Of a stretch of 31,106 nucleotides of DNA, positions 1 to 8,465 are shown piece after piece; the first letter of the stretch is position 1; each line of letters opens with the position of its first letter. Origin of the DNA: an uncultured Eubacteriales bacterium (GTDB lineage Bacteria; Bacillota; Clostridia; Oscillospirales; CAG-272). A program made the position numbers and the translations under genes. The stretch covers positions 1-31,106 of the forward strand of contig CAJUIQ010000004.1 in the NCBI GenBank assembly GCA_910586545.1, read 5' to 3'. The notes beneath the pieces were generated by a model that searched no databases, was not told the DNA's origin, and saw nothing but the letters and a program-made list of their open reading frames with translations.

Positions 1-69
1 TCGCTTTTCTTGTTCGGTTTTTCAATGTCTTTCCTCCTCACCGCGGTTATTTGTTTTCTTGTTTATTAG
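1..69 (+). CDS. C-terminal end of a membrane protein (5' part outside window)
   Basis: Frame 1 is open from the window edge to a TAG at 67-69. It encodes 22 residues that are almost all hydrophobic (SLFLFGFSMSFLLTAVICF, then LVY), as expected for a final transmembrane helix. A terminator begins on the stop codon, which supports this being the real end of a plus-strand gene. The family cannot be named from so little sequence. The minus strand shows a purine-rich GGAGG-like string here, but that is simply the complement of the Phe-Leu-Leu codons. Confidence 0.5.
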   Translation, partial: SLFLFGFSMSFLLTAVICFLVY

Positions 70-100
70 AGCTTAAATTGTTGATTTGAGCTCTTTTTTT
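68..100 (+). terminator. Intrinsic terminator of the left-edge membrane protein gene
   Basis: AGAGCTTAAA (68-77) pairs with TTTGAGCTCT (85-94) across a 7-base loop, with one G-T wobble, and is followed by seven T. The stop codon of the upstream gene lies at the base of the stem. On the minus strand there is no T-run after the hairpin, so it works for plus-strand transcription only. Confidence 0.75.
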
Positions 101-143
101 ATAATGTATTTTAAAGTATGGGGCGCCATTTACCAATAAAATT

Positions 144-187
144 AAACATCCTGAAATACTTCTTATCAAGTATTTCAGGATGTTTTT
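144..187. terminator. Strong bidirectional hairpin terminator
   Basis: An 18-bp perfect stem (144-161 with 168-185) with a 6-base loop is followed by TTTTT on plus and by a T-rich AATTTTATT on minus. On minus it lies directly downstream of the SGNH hydrolase gene and is its likely terminator. On plus it may back up the terminator at 68-100. Confidence 0.8.
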
Positions 188-217
188 GTATATATACGAT
201 GATTGGATACTAAAGAA

Positions 218-925
218 TTATTGCTTTTGAAAAAAATCCTCCAACATGGGCGTGAGTACTTCACTCATCATGGTATATCCCTTATAATTAGGGTGGCAGC
301 CTTCTCGACTAATTCCATCTTGAAGTGTGATTCCATCTTCTTTTACAAGATGAGAGTGATAGTCCACATATTTTGTACCATATTCTGCGGTGAGACGCTG
401 AATCAGCTGGTTTATTTCTGTAATAAACCGATTGCGCAGATTCAAATTTGGTAGATTTTCTCCTGTAGGGAGACAGGAACCCATCCATAGTGGAAATTTA
501 TTTTCTTTTGCTTCTTCAAGCATACTGCGATAGCTTTTTTCCAGCAGAGTAAGTACTTTGTTTGCTGCACGCCTATCATACTGCCCCTTTTTGCTAATTT
601 TGTTATCTAATTCCCATGTATTGTTTATACCAATCATTGCAATACACAAACGAGGCTTGAGCTGGGTCACATCTGCATGAAAGCGCCATGCCAGTATGTC
701 GGCTGAGTCTCCGCCGATTCCCCGATTCAAAACTAAACCGAATTTGCCATAGTACAGGTTAACGTCCATAAAATGTGTGATTGAATCTCCGGTAAAGATA
801 ATGTCAACTGGTCGCCCACTATATAAAACTTCTCCATTTTTTAAATCAAATTCATCCCGTCTGGCATCTGCATCCACAGGCTTTTTATATCTTCCCGGTT
901 TGATATAATTCAGTTCGTCCTGCAT
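218..925 (-). CDS. SGNH/GDSL-family hydrolase (lipase/acylhydrolase-like esterase)
   Basis: The 235-residue protein has SGNH blocks in order: GDSI (nucleophile Ser48), NRGIGGD (oxyanion Gly, about 67-73), GINN (block III, Asn101) and CHPNYKGY (catalytic His211). The family hydrolyses ester bonds in lipids, sugars or peptidoglycan/polysaccharide acetyl groups; the substrate cannot be told. There is no signal peptide, so it is probably cytoplasmic. ATG at 925 is chosen because AAGAAAGGA lies about 6 bases before it; an in-frame TTG at 955 would add 10 residues but has no ribosome site. The acid normally three residues before the His (Asp-x-x-His) reads Glu208-Gly-Cys-His, with another Asp at 203. 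Single gene with its own promoter and terminator. Confidence 0.88.
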   Translation of the reverse strand: MQDELNYIKPGRYKKPVDADARRDEFDLKNGEVLYSGRPVDIIFTGDSITHFMDVNLYYGKFGLVLNRGIGGDSADILAWRFHADVTQLKPRLCIAMIGINNTWELDNKISKKGQYDRRAANKVLTLLEKSYRSMLEEAKENKFPLWMGSCLPTGENLPNLNLRNRFITEINQLIQRLTAEYGTKYVDYHSHLVKEDGITLQDGISREGCHPNYKGYTMMSEVLTPMLEDFFQKQ

Positions 926-969
926 GGTAATTCCTTTCTTTATGTATACATTCAACTATAATATGAAAC

Positions 970-998
970 AGTATAGCATGAAGAATGAAAAATTGCAA
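970..998 (-). promoter_or_regulatory. Sigma-70-type promoter of the SGNH hydrolase gene
   Basis: On minus, TTGCAA (998-993), a 17-base spacer and TATACT (975-970) lie about 45 bases before the ATG at 925. Confidence 0.75.
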
Positions 999-1072
999 GG
1001 TAGATGTAGATTTTTCCCTATTTCTATGTTAAGATGATATTACTATGATAGAATCCCAAAAAGAGGGCTGAA

Positions 1073-1591
1073 ATGGATAAAAATTGCAGACTGGATCACA
1101 GCTTTTATAAAATGCATGCAGATGAACTTGCTCCGGCACTGCTGGGAAAGATTTTATGCAGAAAGAAGGGCGGCACGATAAAGCGCGTTCGGATTACAGA
1201 AACCGAATGCTATAAGGGAGAGACAGATACTGCCTGCCACGCTGCAAAAGGAAAAACAAAGCGAACACAGGTGCTCTATGAAGAGGGTGGAACCATATAT
1301 GTGTATCTATGTTATGGTATTCACGAGATGTTCAATATAGTAGCAGGGGTTGCAGGATATCCTGAAGCGGTGCTTATTCGTGGAGTGGATACAATTTTGG
1401 GGCCTGGGAGAGTAACAAAATTTTTAGATATAACAAGGGAACTTAATGGTAAAGATTTATGCAACGGCGAGGAACTTTGGATTGAAGACGATGGTTTTTC
1501 CCTACCGTACCAGACTGCGCCGCGGGTTGGAATTGGATATGCTGCAAAGGAAGATCAGGCACGGCCATGGAGGTTTATTGCCGACTCATAA
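1073..1591 (+). CDS. DNA-3-methyladenine glycosylase (AAG/MPG family)
   Basis: This 172-residue protein is a base-excision repair enzyme that removes alkylated purines such as 3-methyladenine. The family signature is clear: ITETECY at 41-47 (general base Glu45 and intercalating Tyr47, equivalent to human AAG Glu125/Tyr127), His56 in ACHA, YVYLCYG at 76-82, an asparagine in MFNIV, LIRGV, GPGR, RVGIGY, and PWRF at the C-terminus. The length is slightly shorter than the usual 190-205 residues but every core motif is present. AGAGGG sits 5 bases before the ATG. The helicase gene follows after 30 bases and is probably co-transcribed, pairing two DNA-repair functions. Confidence 0.95.
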   Translation: MDKNCRLDHSFYKMHADELAPALLGKILCRKKGGTIKRVRITETECYKGETDTACHAAKGKTKRTQVLYEEGGTIYVYLCYGIHEMFNIVAGVAGYPEAVLIRGVDTILGPGRVTKFLDITRELNGKDLCNGEELWIEDDGFSLPYQTAPRVGIGYAAKEDQARPWRFIADS

Positions 1592-1621
1592 TCGTCAGGT
1601 CCAGCGTGGGAGGGAACATAT

Positions 1622-4027
1622 TTGAAAATACACATAGATCCACAGACCGGTGCGATACTTGTCAGCGCCCAGGAAATTTCTTTTTTTGCCCGCACACGAA
1701 AAGATTCCCGCCGGGGTAAACTGTCCTTTCTGCCGGTTGAAGAGGCAGAGAACCCACAGGGTGGGAAGGAATTGTCCCTTTCGGTTACAGAGTGTGATAT
1801 TCCCTTTACTATGACAGGAACGGCAGATTTGTTATATCGCTCCAAAGCTGGCGTTACCATTGAAAAATTTCGTCAGATTGGGAGAATTACCAGCCGTACC
1901 AATCCGGCAGGAGACCCTACCTTCCTTGCAGAGGGATTTTTATGTGCATATATGCTGTGTCGTGAGGAATCGCTGCCTTCTGTAACGCTGCGGCTTACTT
2001 ATACGGTACATGGAAAAGAAGGAACTGCCTCTTTTATCTGCACTCTATCTGAAACCATTCTTCGGCAGATGTCTGAAACATTGTTTTCCCGGGCAGCTCC
2101 GTTCATTTCCATACAGGCGGACAAGCATTTGCATGGATTTTCTAAGCTGGCTTCTATGGCTTTTCCATATCGAGAAATTCGTGCGGGACAGCGGGATTTT
2201 ATTGAAGATGCATATCGGGCCGTCAAGCGTGGAAGCAACCTGCTTGTTTGCGCGCCTACTGGAATTGGAAAGACAATTTCTGCTCTATATCCGGCTCTGC
2301 GTGCTTTGGGAGCGGGATATACAGATAAGGTGTTTTATCTCACTGCGAAAACTGTTACGGGAAACGCTGCGGCAGAGGCATGTCGAGCCATGTCTATGCA
2401 GGTGCCATCGCTGCGTACAATCAGTATTGTTTCCAAAGAAAAGACTTGTTTGCAGGCATTAGGAGGACGCGGCGGAACTTGGCAGAAGCAAAACTGCTAT
2501 ATGTGTCCTTATATGGGGGAAATACAGAAACATTCTTATGAAGAACGTAGGGACGCGGCTATGCTGGAGTTATTGCAAAATCTTCATGTGATTGACACCG
2601 CCGCATTGATCGCGGCGGCCGAAAAACATAGCTTGTGTCCGTATGAGCTTTCTTTAGATATAAGTGAATACTGTGAAGTGGTGATATGTGATTACAATTA
2701 TCTCTTCGACCCAATGATTCGCTTTAAACGATATTTTGGCACTGGTACCGGACGGTATGCCGTTCTTTTGGATGAGGCTCACAATCTTCCGGATAGGGCT
2801 AGAGAAATGTACTCCGCGGGTCTTACCGCGATTGATTTCATGCGGCTTTATAAAGGCTTGGATACATATTTTCCCGATCAAGTGCATCTGCGGGAGGCAC
2901 TGGCGGAAATACTTCGTCTGCTGCAGCGCATAGCTGAACTTTGTCGCTCGGAAGAACAGTTGGACGCGGAAGGTCGGCATGTCGGATACTATTTGTCTGC
3001 TCGTGTGCCAGAGGATTTTAGTATAACTTTGCAAAAGTTTGTGCAGGTTGGTGGAGAAGTATTGCGGCAGGAGGATGATACAGGAGCACATGCTTTACTG
3101 GATCAGACTGTAACGCAGTGCAGCAATTTTTTACGCAGTTTGGATTTGTTTGATTCTGCGTTTGTATTTTATGCGGAGAGTATTGGCGGTGGATTGCATG
3201 TTCATATCCGCTGCCTGGATCCGTCAAAAGTTCTTCGGCATATGATGCGGCCGGTGAGAGGAGCGATATTCTTTTCAGCAACACTGACGCCAATGGAGTA
3301 TTTTGCAGATGTGTTGGGGTGTCCTGACGCGCCCTGCTTGGAATTGGACTCCCCTTATGATCCGGAAAATTTGGGTCTGTTCGGCGTGGACTCTATTAGT
3401 ACTCGGTATAGTGACCGAGAGCGTTTTGCACATGAAGTTGCAGAAATGATTTGGGCTGCGGCGGAGGCAAAAGAGGGCAATTATATTGTATATTTTCCCT
3501 CGTACGCGTATATGAAAAGTGTATATTCTGCATTTGCAGAAATTGCGCCGCATATGCAGACGGTGGTACAAAAGCAGGGAATGGGTCACAGAGAGCGCGA
3601 TGCGTTTTTGCAGTCTTTTTCCAAGAATGGGGAAGCAGTGGTGGGATTTTGCGTACTGGGAGGCGCATTTTCTGAGGGCGTTGATTTGCGTGGAGAGCGG
3701 TTGATCGGAACGATTATTGTAGGAACCGGCCTTCCAAAAATCAGTGCGGAGCAAAATCTGCTCCGAGACTATTTTGAGAAAACCAGGGAAAGCGGCTTTG
3801 CATATGCATATACATATCCGGCTATGATTAAGGTACAACAGGCTGCCGGCAGGGTAATTCGCAGTGAGACAGACCGGGGTGTGGTAGTGCTGATCGATGA
3901 CCGATATGCGCAGCCTCAGACATATAAGCTGTTCCCAAAAACGTGGAGGCACATCCGATTTGTACGGGATGCTTATACATTGAATGCCGCGCTGTCTGCT
4001 TTTTGGAAAAAGCAAGATAGGAAATGA
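1622..4027 (+). CDS. Rad3/XPD/DinG-like Fe-S ATP-dependent DNA helicase with N-terminal PD-(D/E)XK-like domain
   Basis: This 801-residue superfamily 2 helicase starts at TTG, preceded by GGGAGGG. Walker A is APTGIGKT at 211-218, the DEAH box is at 384-387, and motif VI QAAGRVIR is near 739-746. Four cysteines (276, 292, 295, 339), between the Walker A and DEAH motifs, match the 4Fe-4S ligands of XPD/DinG enzymes. The first 180 residues resemble the Cas4/PD-(D/E)XK nuclease domain fused to clostridial members of this family: Asp69 in TGTADLL, then TIEKFR at 79-84, then a Y-rich helix. The usual (D/E)xK appears as Lys82-Phe-Arg84, so nuclease activity may be lost. It probably unwinds damaged or forked DNA. 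It shares a transcript with the glycosylase. Confidence 0.9.
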   Translation: MKIHIDPQTGAILVSAQEISFFARTRKDSRRGKLSFLPVEEAENPQGGKELSLSVTECDIPFTMTGTADLLYRSKAGVTIEKFRQIGRITSRTNPAGDPTFLAEGFLCAYMLCREESLPSVTLRLTYTVHGKEGTASFICTLSETILRQMSETLFSRAAPFISIQADKHLHGFSKLASMAFPYREIRAGQRDFIEDAYRAVKRGSNLLVCAPTGIGKTISALYPALRALGAGYTDKVFYLTAKTVTGNAAAEACRAMSMQVPSLRTISIVSKEKTCLQALGGRGGTWQKQNCYMCPYMGEIQKHSYEERRDAAMLELLQNLHVIDTAALIAAAEKHSLCPYELSLDISEYCEVVICDYNYLFDPMIRFKRYFGTGTGRYAVLLDEAHNLPDRAREMYSAGLTAIDFMRLYKGLDTYFPDQVHLREALAEILRLLQRIAELCRSEEQLDAEGRHVGYYLSARVPEDFSITLQKFVQVGGEVLRQEDDTGAHALLDQTVTQCSNFLRSLDLFDSAFVFYAESIGGGLHVHIRCLDPSKVLRHMMRPVRGAIFFSATLTPMEYFADVLGCPDAPCLELDSPYDPENLGLFGVDSISTRYSDRERFAHEVAEMIWAAAEAKEGNYIVYFPSYAYMKSVYSAFAEIAPHMQTVVQKQGMGHRERDAFLQSFSKNGEAVVGFCVLGGAFSEGVDLRGERLIGTIIVGTGLPKISAEQNLLRDYFEKTRESGFAYAYTYPAMIKVQQAAGRVIRSETDRGVVVLIDDRYAQPQTYKLFPKTWRHIRFVRDAYTLNAALSAFWKKQDRK

Positions 4028-4085
4028 GTATCGCGCAGATTTGCGGCGGTCCTTTAGCGAATTTATGAGGATCCGGAAAAATACC

Positions 4086-4114
4086 TTGCAATTTTTATTT
4101 ATATGTGTTACAAT
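4086..4114 (+). promoter_or_regulatory. Promoter of the pheST operon
   Basis: TTGCAA (4086-4091), a 17-base spacer and TACAAT (4109-4114) precede the T-box leader. The 58 bases between the helicase stop and this promoter hold no recognisable terminator, so read-through from the helicase is possible. Confidence 0.75.
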
Positions 4115-4124
4115 ACTCTGCAGT

Positions 4125-4364
4125 AGATAAAAGCGATGATGAAGCCGGCAAATGCGGGCAAACGGGTTTTCAGAGAGGTGTGTCACCGGCTGTAAGCACA
4201 CCGCCCGTCGCAGGATGCCTTTCCCTTCGGAGCGCGGCAGGTGAACTTTATTAGTCTGCCGGGGGAACGCCCCTTATAGCGAGACAAGTGCCGCGTGTGT
4301 GCGGAATTTGGGTGGTACCGCGGATTCGTCCGTCCCGATTTTATGAGTCGGGACGGATTTTTTT
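4125..4364 (+). ncRNA. T-box leader (tRNA-Phe sensing) of pheST
   Basis: The pheS leader has T-box parts in order. There is a Stem I with GATGATGAAG near its base and the conserved CAGAGAGG...GCTGTAAGC distal loop (about 4171-4200). A specifier loop contains TTC (4226-4228) followed by GGAGCG. The T-box bulge TGGGTGGTACCGCGG lies at 4309-4323. The terminator stem (4329-4338 with 4348-4357) is followed by seven T. A UUC specifier reads Phe, agreeing with the downstream genes. Uncharged tRNA-Phe should stabilise the antiterminator and permit transcription. The specifier is assigned by eye, not by folding; TTC also occurs at 4221-4223. Confidence 0.93.
4329..4364 (+). terminator. T-box regulated terminator
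   Basis: TCCGTCCCGA pairs with TCGGGACGGA over a 9-base loop and is followed by TTTTTTT. Its 5' arm lies just downstream of the T-box bulge, whose pairing with a tRNA acceptor end would favour the competing antiterminator. Confidence 0.9.
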
Positions 4365-4394
4365 ATGAAACAATATAGAAAGGCATGATATATT

Positions 4395-5408
4395 ATGAAA
4401 GAAACACTGCAAAAAATCAAGGAAGAAGCGCTTACGGCTCTTGCGGCGCTGGATGCGGACATCGAAGGACTACGTATTCGATATTTAGGCAAAAAGGGAG
4501 AATTGACGGCGGTACTTCGCGGGATGGGAAAGCTTTCTCCTGAAGAACGGCCGATTGTGGGTCAGATTGCCAACGAGGTGCGCGCACAAATAGAAGAGCA
4601 GCTTACCAAGCGTGCGGCAGAGCTGAAGGCTGCGGCGATGGAAGGGCGACTGAAAAAGGAAAAGCTGGATGTGACGGTGCCCGGTGAGAAGATATATATG
4701 GGGCATCTGCATCCGCTTACGAAAATGCGCCGGGAATTAGAGGACATTTTCAGCGGAATGGGATTTTCTATTGCGGAGGGACCGGAAGTAGAAACGGATT
4801 ACTATAACTTCCAGGCGCTGAACACGCCGGCTGATCACCCGGCGAGAGATACCCAGGATACCTTTTATATTACAGATAACGTGCTTCTGCGTTCTCAAAC
4901 TTCTCCTGTACAGGTCCGTACCATGGAACACATGCGTCCGCCTATCCGAATTATTTCTCCCGGCAGAGTATACCGGTCCGACACAATGGACGCCACCCAC
5001 TCACCGTTGTTCCATCAGGTGGAGGGGCTTGTGGTAGATGAAGGCATCACGATGGGAGACCTCAAAGGCACGCTGGAAAGGTTTGCGCAGCTAATGTTTG
5101 GTGCAGATACAAAGGTAAGATTCCGGCCGCACCATTTTCCCTTTACGGAACCTTCTGCAGAGGTGGATGTGTCCTGCTTCCAATGCGGCGGAAAAGGTTG
5201 TCGCCTATGTAAAGGAGAAGGCTGGATCGAGATTTTAGGCGCGGGAATGGTGCATCCCAACGTGCTGCGGGGCTGCAATATTGATCCTAAAAAATACAGC
5301 GGATTTGCATTTGGCATGGGTGTAGAGCGAATTTTTATGCTTAAGCATCATGTGGATGATTTGCGATATCTGTATGAAAACGACGTGCGTTTCCTGACGC
5401 AGTTTTGA
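4395..5408 (+). CDS. pheS: Phenylalanyl-tRNA synthetase alpha subunit
   Basis: This 337-residue class II aminoacyl-tRNA synthetase subunit holds the aminoacylation site that joins phenylalanine to tRNA-Phe, acting as an alpha2-beta2 complex with PheT. The N-terminal 80 residues form the charged coiled-coil arm that binds tRNA. Motif 2 lies in RIISPGRVYRSD, a substrate-binding segment in THSPLFHQVEG, and motif 3 in GFAFGMGVERIF near the C-terminus. A CFQCGGKGCRLC cysteine cluster occurs at about 277-288, as in many bacterial PheS. Length is normal. It is controlled by the T-box leader, and pheT follows after 18 bases. Confidence 0.98.
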   Translation: MKETLQKIKEEALTALAALDADIEGLRIRYLGKKGELTAVLRGMGKLSPEERPIVGQIANEVRAQIEEQLTKRAAELKAAAMEGRLKKEKLDVTVPGEKIYMGHLHPLTKMRRELEDIFSGMGFSIAEGPEVETDYYNFQALNTPADHPARDTQDTFYITDNVLLRSQTSPVQVRTMEHMRPPIRIISPGRVYRSDTMDATHSPLFHQVEGLVVDEGITMGDLKGTLERFAQLMFGADTKVRFRPHHFPFTEPSAEVDVSCFQCGGKGCRLCKGEGWIEILGAGMVHPNVLRGCNIDPKKYSGFAFGMGVERIFMLKHHVDDLRYLYENDVRFLTQF

Positions 5409-5426
5409 TGGGGAAGGGAGAACAAT

Positions 5427-7841
5427 ATGAATTTACCAATGAAGTGGCTTGCGGATTTCACAGACGTGAGCGATATAGAGATCGGCACATATTGCGATCA
5501 AATGACGGACACCGGCAGCAAGGTAGAAGGATATGCCAGTGAGGGCAGTGCTTTTAGCAGTGTAGTTGTGGGAAAGATTCTTTCTATCATCCCCCATCCC
5601 AATGCGGACAAGTTGGTGATTTGCTCAGTGGATGCAGGTGGGGAACGCCCGCTGCAGATTGTGACTGGAGCCAAAAATGTATTTGAAGGGGCGCTGGTGC
5701 CCGTGGCGCTTGATGGTGCGCAATTGCCCGGAGATATAAAAATCAAAAGGGGAAAACTGCGGGGAGAAGTCAGCGAGGGGATGCTGTGTTCTTTTGAGGA
5801 GATGGGCCTCACCCTCCATGAAATGCCCGGTGCGGCGGAAGACGGCATTTTGATTCTGGGCGATGTGGGACTTGGAGACGCGTTGCCTGGCACCGACATG
5901 AAAAAATTGCTCACCATGGACGGTCATGTGGTGGAATTTGAAATTACACCCAACCGGCCGGATTGCCTTTCTGTAATCGGTCTTGCCAGAGAAAGCGCGG
6001 TTACTTTTAATCGTCCACTGCATATTCCCTCTCCACAGGTTCGTCCTCTTGGAGATGGGGACAGCGTGGAAAAATATTTGCGGGTAGATATCGATTGTGA
6101 GGAGTTATGCTATCGATACAGTGCGGCCGCAGTGAAAAATGTAAAAATTCAGCCGTCTCCCCTATGGCTGCGCATGCGGCTGCACGCGGCAGGCGTGCGT
6201 CCTATCAATAATATTGTAGATATCACCAACTACGTGATGCTGGAGTATGGTCAGCCCATGCACGCATTTGACTATGCTTGTCTGGACGGCAGTCATATTA
6301 TCGTCCGCCGCGCCACAGCAGAAGAGGCATATACCTCTCTGGACAGCAAGGAGCATGTGTTAGATGAATCTATGCTGGTAATCTCCGACGAGAAAAAGGC
6401 AGTGGCTCTTGCGGGAATTATGGGCGGCGAAAACAGCGAAATTACAGACGCTACCAAGCTAGTTATATTTGAGAGTGCTTCTTTTAAGGGATCCAATGTG
6501 CGAATCACTTCTAGAAAGCTGGGAATGCGTACGGAAAGCTCCGCCCGTTTTGAAAAGGGAATGGACCCGGAGAACACCATGCCCGCATTGCTGCGTGCAC
6601 TGGAATTGATCCAGCAGCTTGGCGCCGGAGAAGTGGTAGATGGGATCATTGACGTCTACCCAGGCAAAAAACAGCAGACTGTAATTCCTTTGGAGACTGA
6701 CCGAATCAACCGCTTCCTAGGCGTGCAGCTAGAGCAGGCGTATATGGAACAGGTGCTGGAACGCCTTGGCTTTGTCTGCCGGGATGGAATGGTGGAAGTG
6801 CCTTCCTGGCGTGCGGATGTGGAATGTATGGAAGACCTGGCGGAAGAGGTAGTTCGTATTTACGGATATAACAAAATTCCCTCTACAGAATTTAAGGGGC
6901 CTATGACCCAGGGGGGACGAAATAAGAAACAGCAGTTTGAAGTACGTATCAGCGACGCTCTTTGCGATATGGGTATGGACGAGATTCATACATTCTCCTT
7001 TATCAGTCCCCGGTATTATGACAAAATCCGTATGGCGGCGGAGGATTCTAGAAGAAAAAGTGTAGTTATTAAAAACCCTCTTGGAGAGGATACCTCTGTT
7101 ATGCGTACGACTGCCCTGCCGTCGATGTTGGAAGCCCTTGCCTATAACTATAGCCAAAAAAACCAGAATGTGCATCTATATGAGATGGCGTCTCTGTATC
7201 TGCCTGTAGAGGAAGAACAGCTTCCCCAAGAACCGAAAAGCCTGGTGCTTGGCTTTTATGAAAATAGCTTGGACAGTACGGCCTGTTTTTATCGGATGAA
7301 GGGATACGTAGAAGCAATTTTGGCGCTTGCCGGAATTGCAGATGCAAAGTATATAAGTGTAGAGGACAATAGGGCCTTCCATCCCGGACGCTGCGCTGCT
7401 GTGATGGTTGGTGAAACCAGACTTGGTGTATTTGGCGAGGTGCATCCATCTGTCTGTGAGACCTATGGATTTGGTGTGGCGGCTTATGGTGCAGAATTGA
7501 ATTTTGACGCCCTGTTCCAAATGCGTAAAACAAAGTTTGAATATACGTCTTTGCCTAAATATCCGGCGTTGGAACGGGATTTCTCCTTTGTTTGCAGCGA
7601 AGAGCTTGCAGTGGGCACTATACGGGAGGTTATGCTGCGTGCCGGCGGTAAGATGGTGGCAGACGTATCCTTGTTCGACGTATATCGCGGTCCCCAGGTG
7701 GGCGAGGGTAAAAAGAGCGTTTCCTTTGCAGTGATGCTCCGGGCCGTTGACCGCACACTGACAGATGAAGAAGCGGACGCCATTGCAGATAAGATTATGA
7801 AGTGCCTTGGCGACGAGTATGGCATCGTACTGCGGGCGTAA
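5427..7841 (+). CDS. pheT: Phenylalanyl-tRNA synthetase beta subunit
   Basis: This 804-residue partner of PheS has the usual domain order. An EMAP-like tRNA-binding domain lies at about 40-150 (HPNADKLVICSVD, VTGAKN). The B3/B4 editing domain lies around 210-390, which hydrolyses mischarged Tyr-tRNA-Phe. A B5 domain follows around 400-475, then a catalytic-like core, and an anticodon-binding FDX-ACB domain occupies about 710-804 (SLPKYPALERDFSF). Length is typical. GGGAAGGGAG lies before the ATG. The phosphoribosyltransferase gene starts 9 bases after its stop, so all three are co-transcribed under the T-box. Confidence 0.98.
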   Translation: MNLPMKWLADFTDVSDIEIGTYCDQMTDTGSKVEGYASEGSAFSSVVVGKILSIIPHPNADKLVICSVDAGGERPLQIVTGAKNVFEGALVPVALDGAQLPGDIKIKRGKLRGEVSEGMLCSFEEMGLTLHEMPGAAEDGILILGDVGLGDALPGTDMKKLLTMDGHVVEFEITPNRPDCLSVIGLARESAVTFNRPLHIPSPQVRPLGDGDSVEKYLRVDIDCEELCYRYSAAAVKNVKIQPSPLWLRMRLHAAGVRPINNIVDITNYVMLEYGQPMHAFDYACLDGSHIIVRRATAEEAYTSLDSKEHVLDESMLVISDEKKAVALAGIMGGENSEITDATKLVIFESASFKGSNVRITSRKLGMRTESSARFEKGMDPENTMPALLRALELIQQLGAGEVVDGIIDVYPGKKQQTVIPLETDRINRFLGVQLEQAYMEQVLERLGFVCRDGMVEVPSWRADVECMEDLAEEVVRIYGYNKIPSTEFKGPMTQGGRNKKQQFEVRISDALCDMGMDEIHTFSFISPRYYDKIRMAAEDSRRKSVVIKNPLGEDTSVMRTTALPSMLEALAYNYSQKNQNVHLYEMASLYLPVEEEQLPQEPKSLVLGFYENSLDSTACFYRMKGYVEAILALAGIADAKYISVEDNRAFHPGRCAAVMVGETRLGVFGEVHPSVCETYGFGVAAYGAELNFDALFQMRKTKFEYTSLPKYPALERDFSFVCSEELAVGTIREVMLRAGGKMVADVSLFDVYRGPQVGEGKKSVSFAVMLRAVDRTLTDEEADAIADKIMKCLGDEYGIVLRA

Positions 7842-7850
7842 AGGTGTGCT

Positions 7851-8411
7851 ATGAAAAACGTATATGAATTACAGGTTGCCGGGCTGCGCCGTCAGCTGCC
7901 GCTATGCCCCCTGCATGATACTCTGTATATCGGTGCATTTGTAATTTTTGGGGATCCGGAGCTGACGAGTGCCTGTGCACAGGAGTTGCTGGAAATTGCG
8001 CCGGCGTACGATTATATGATTACGGCAGAGTCCAAGGGAATCCCCTTGGTTCATGAAATGGCGCGTCTCGCGGGCAATCAAAGATATTTTGTCGCTCGTA
8101 AACGGCCAAAGCTGTATATGACAGGCGTGTTTGAGGTGACGGTTCATTCTATTACTACCAAAGGGGAGCAAAATCTTTATCTGGACGCGGCGGATGCCGC
8201 TCAGATGAAGGGGAAGCGGGTCTTGCTGGTGGACGATGTAATTTCTACCGGAGAATCTCTGCGCGCTCTGGAGGAATTGGTAACCGCAGCCGGCGCCGAG
8301 ATTGCGGGCCGTATGTGCGTACTGGCGGAGGGAGACGCCCAAAAACGGCAGGATATTCAGTATCTTGCAGGGCTTCCTTTGTTTGATAAAAACGGTGATC
8401 CGATTCAATAA
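7851..8411 (+). CDS. Purine phosphoribosyltransferase, adenine phosphoribosyltransferase-like
   Basis: This 186-residue type I phosphoribosyltransferase carries the PRPP-binding loop VLLVDDVISTGES near residues 124-136. The N-terminus (VAGLRRQLPLCPL, YIGAFVIFGDPEL) and the ITAESKGIPL segment match an Apt-like clostridial family that salvages a purine base plus PRPP to the nucleotide. Adenine versus xanthine preference cannot be read from the sequence. The catalytic segment is intact. It is the last gene of the pheST operon, a common but functionally unexplained pairing with a synthetase. Its TAA runs directly into the A-tract of a terminator. Confidence 0.85.
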   Translation: MKNVYELQVAGLRRQLPLCPLHDTLYIGAFVIFGDPELTSACAQELLEIAPAYDYMITAESKGIPLVHEMARLAGNQRYFVARKRPKLYMTGVFEVTVHSITTKGEQNLYLDAADAAQMKGKRVLLVDDVISTGESLRALEELVTAAGAEIAGRMCVLAEGDAQKRQDIQYLAGLPLFDKNGDPIQ

Positions 8412-8452
8412 AAAAGGAACAGGAAGGCGTAAACCTTCCTGTTCCCTTTTTT
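8410..8452. terminator. Bidirectional terminator between convergent operons
   Basis: GGAACAGGAAGG (8416-8427) pairs with CCTTCCTGTTCC (8434-8445) across a 6-base loop, with T6 on plus and T6 on minus (A-tract 8410-8415). It serves the phosphoribosyltransferase gene on plus and the ABC permease gene on minus. Confidence 0.9.
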
Positions 8453-8465
8453 ACTTTACGGATAC

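Noticed and set aside
1..40. Minus-strand gene start: GGAGGAA-like site before a TTG at 25-23
   Set aside because: The purine run is the complement of plus-strand TTC CTC CTC codons in a hydrophobic open frame that ends in TAG right at a plus-oriented terminator, which explains the region better.
3275..4201. 308-residue open frame on minus opposite the helicase
   Set aside because: It lies antisense to a gene with complete helicase motifs, has low-complexity His/Ile/Cys-rich composition and no recognisable domain; a shadow frame.
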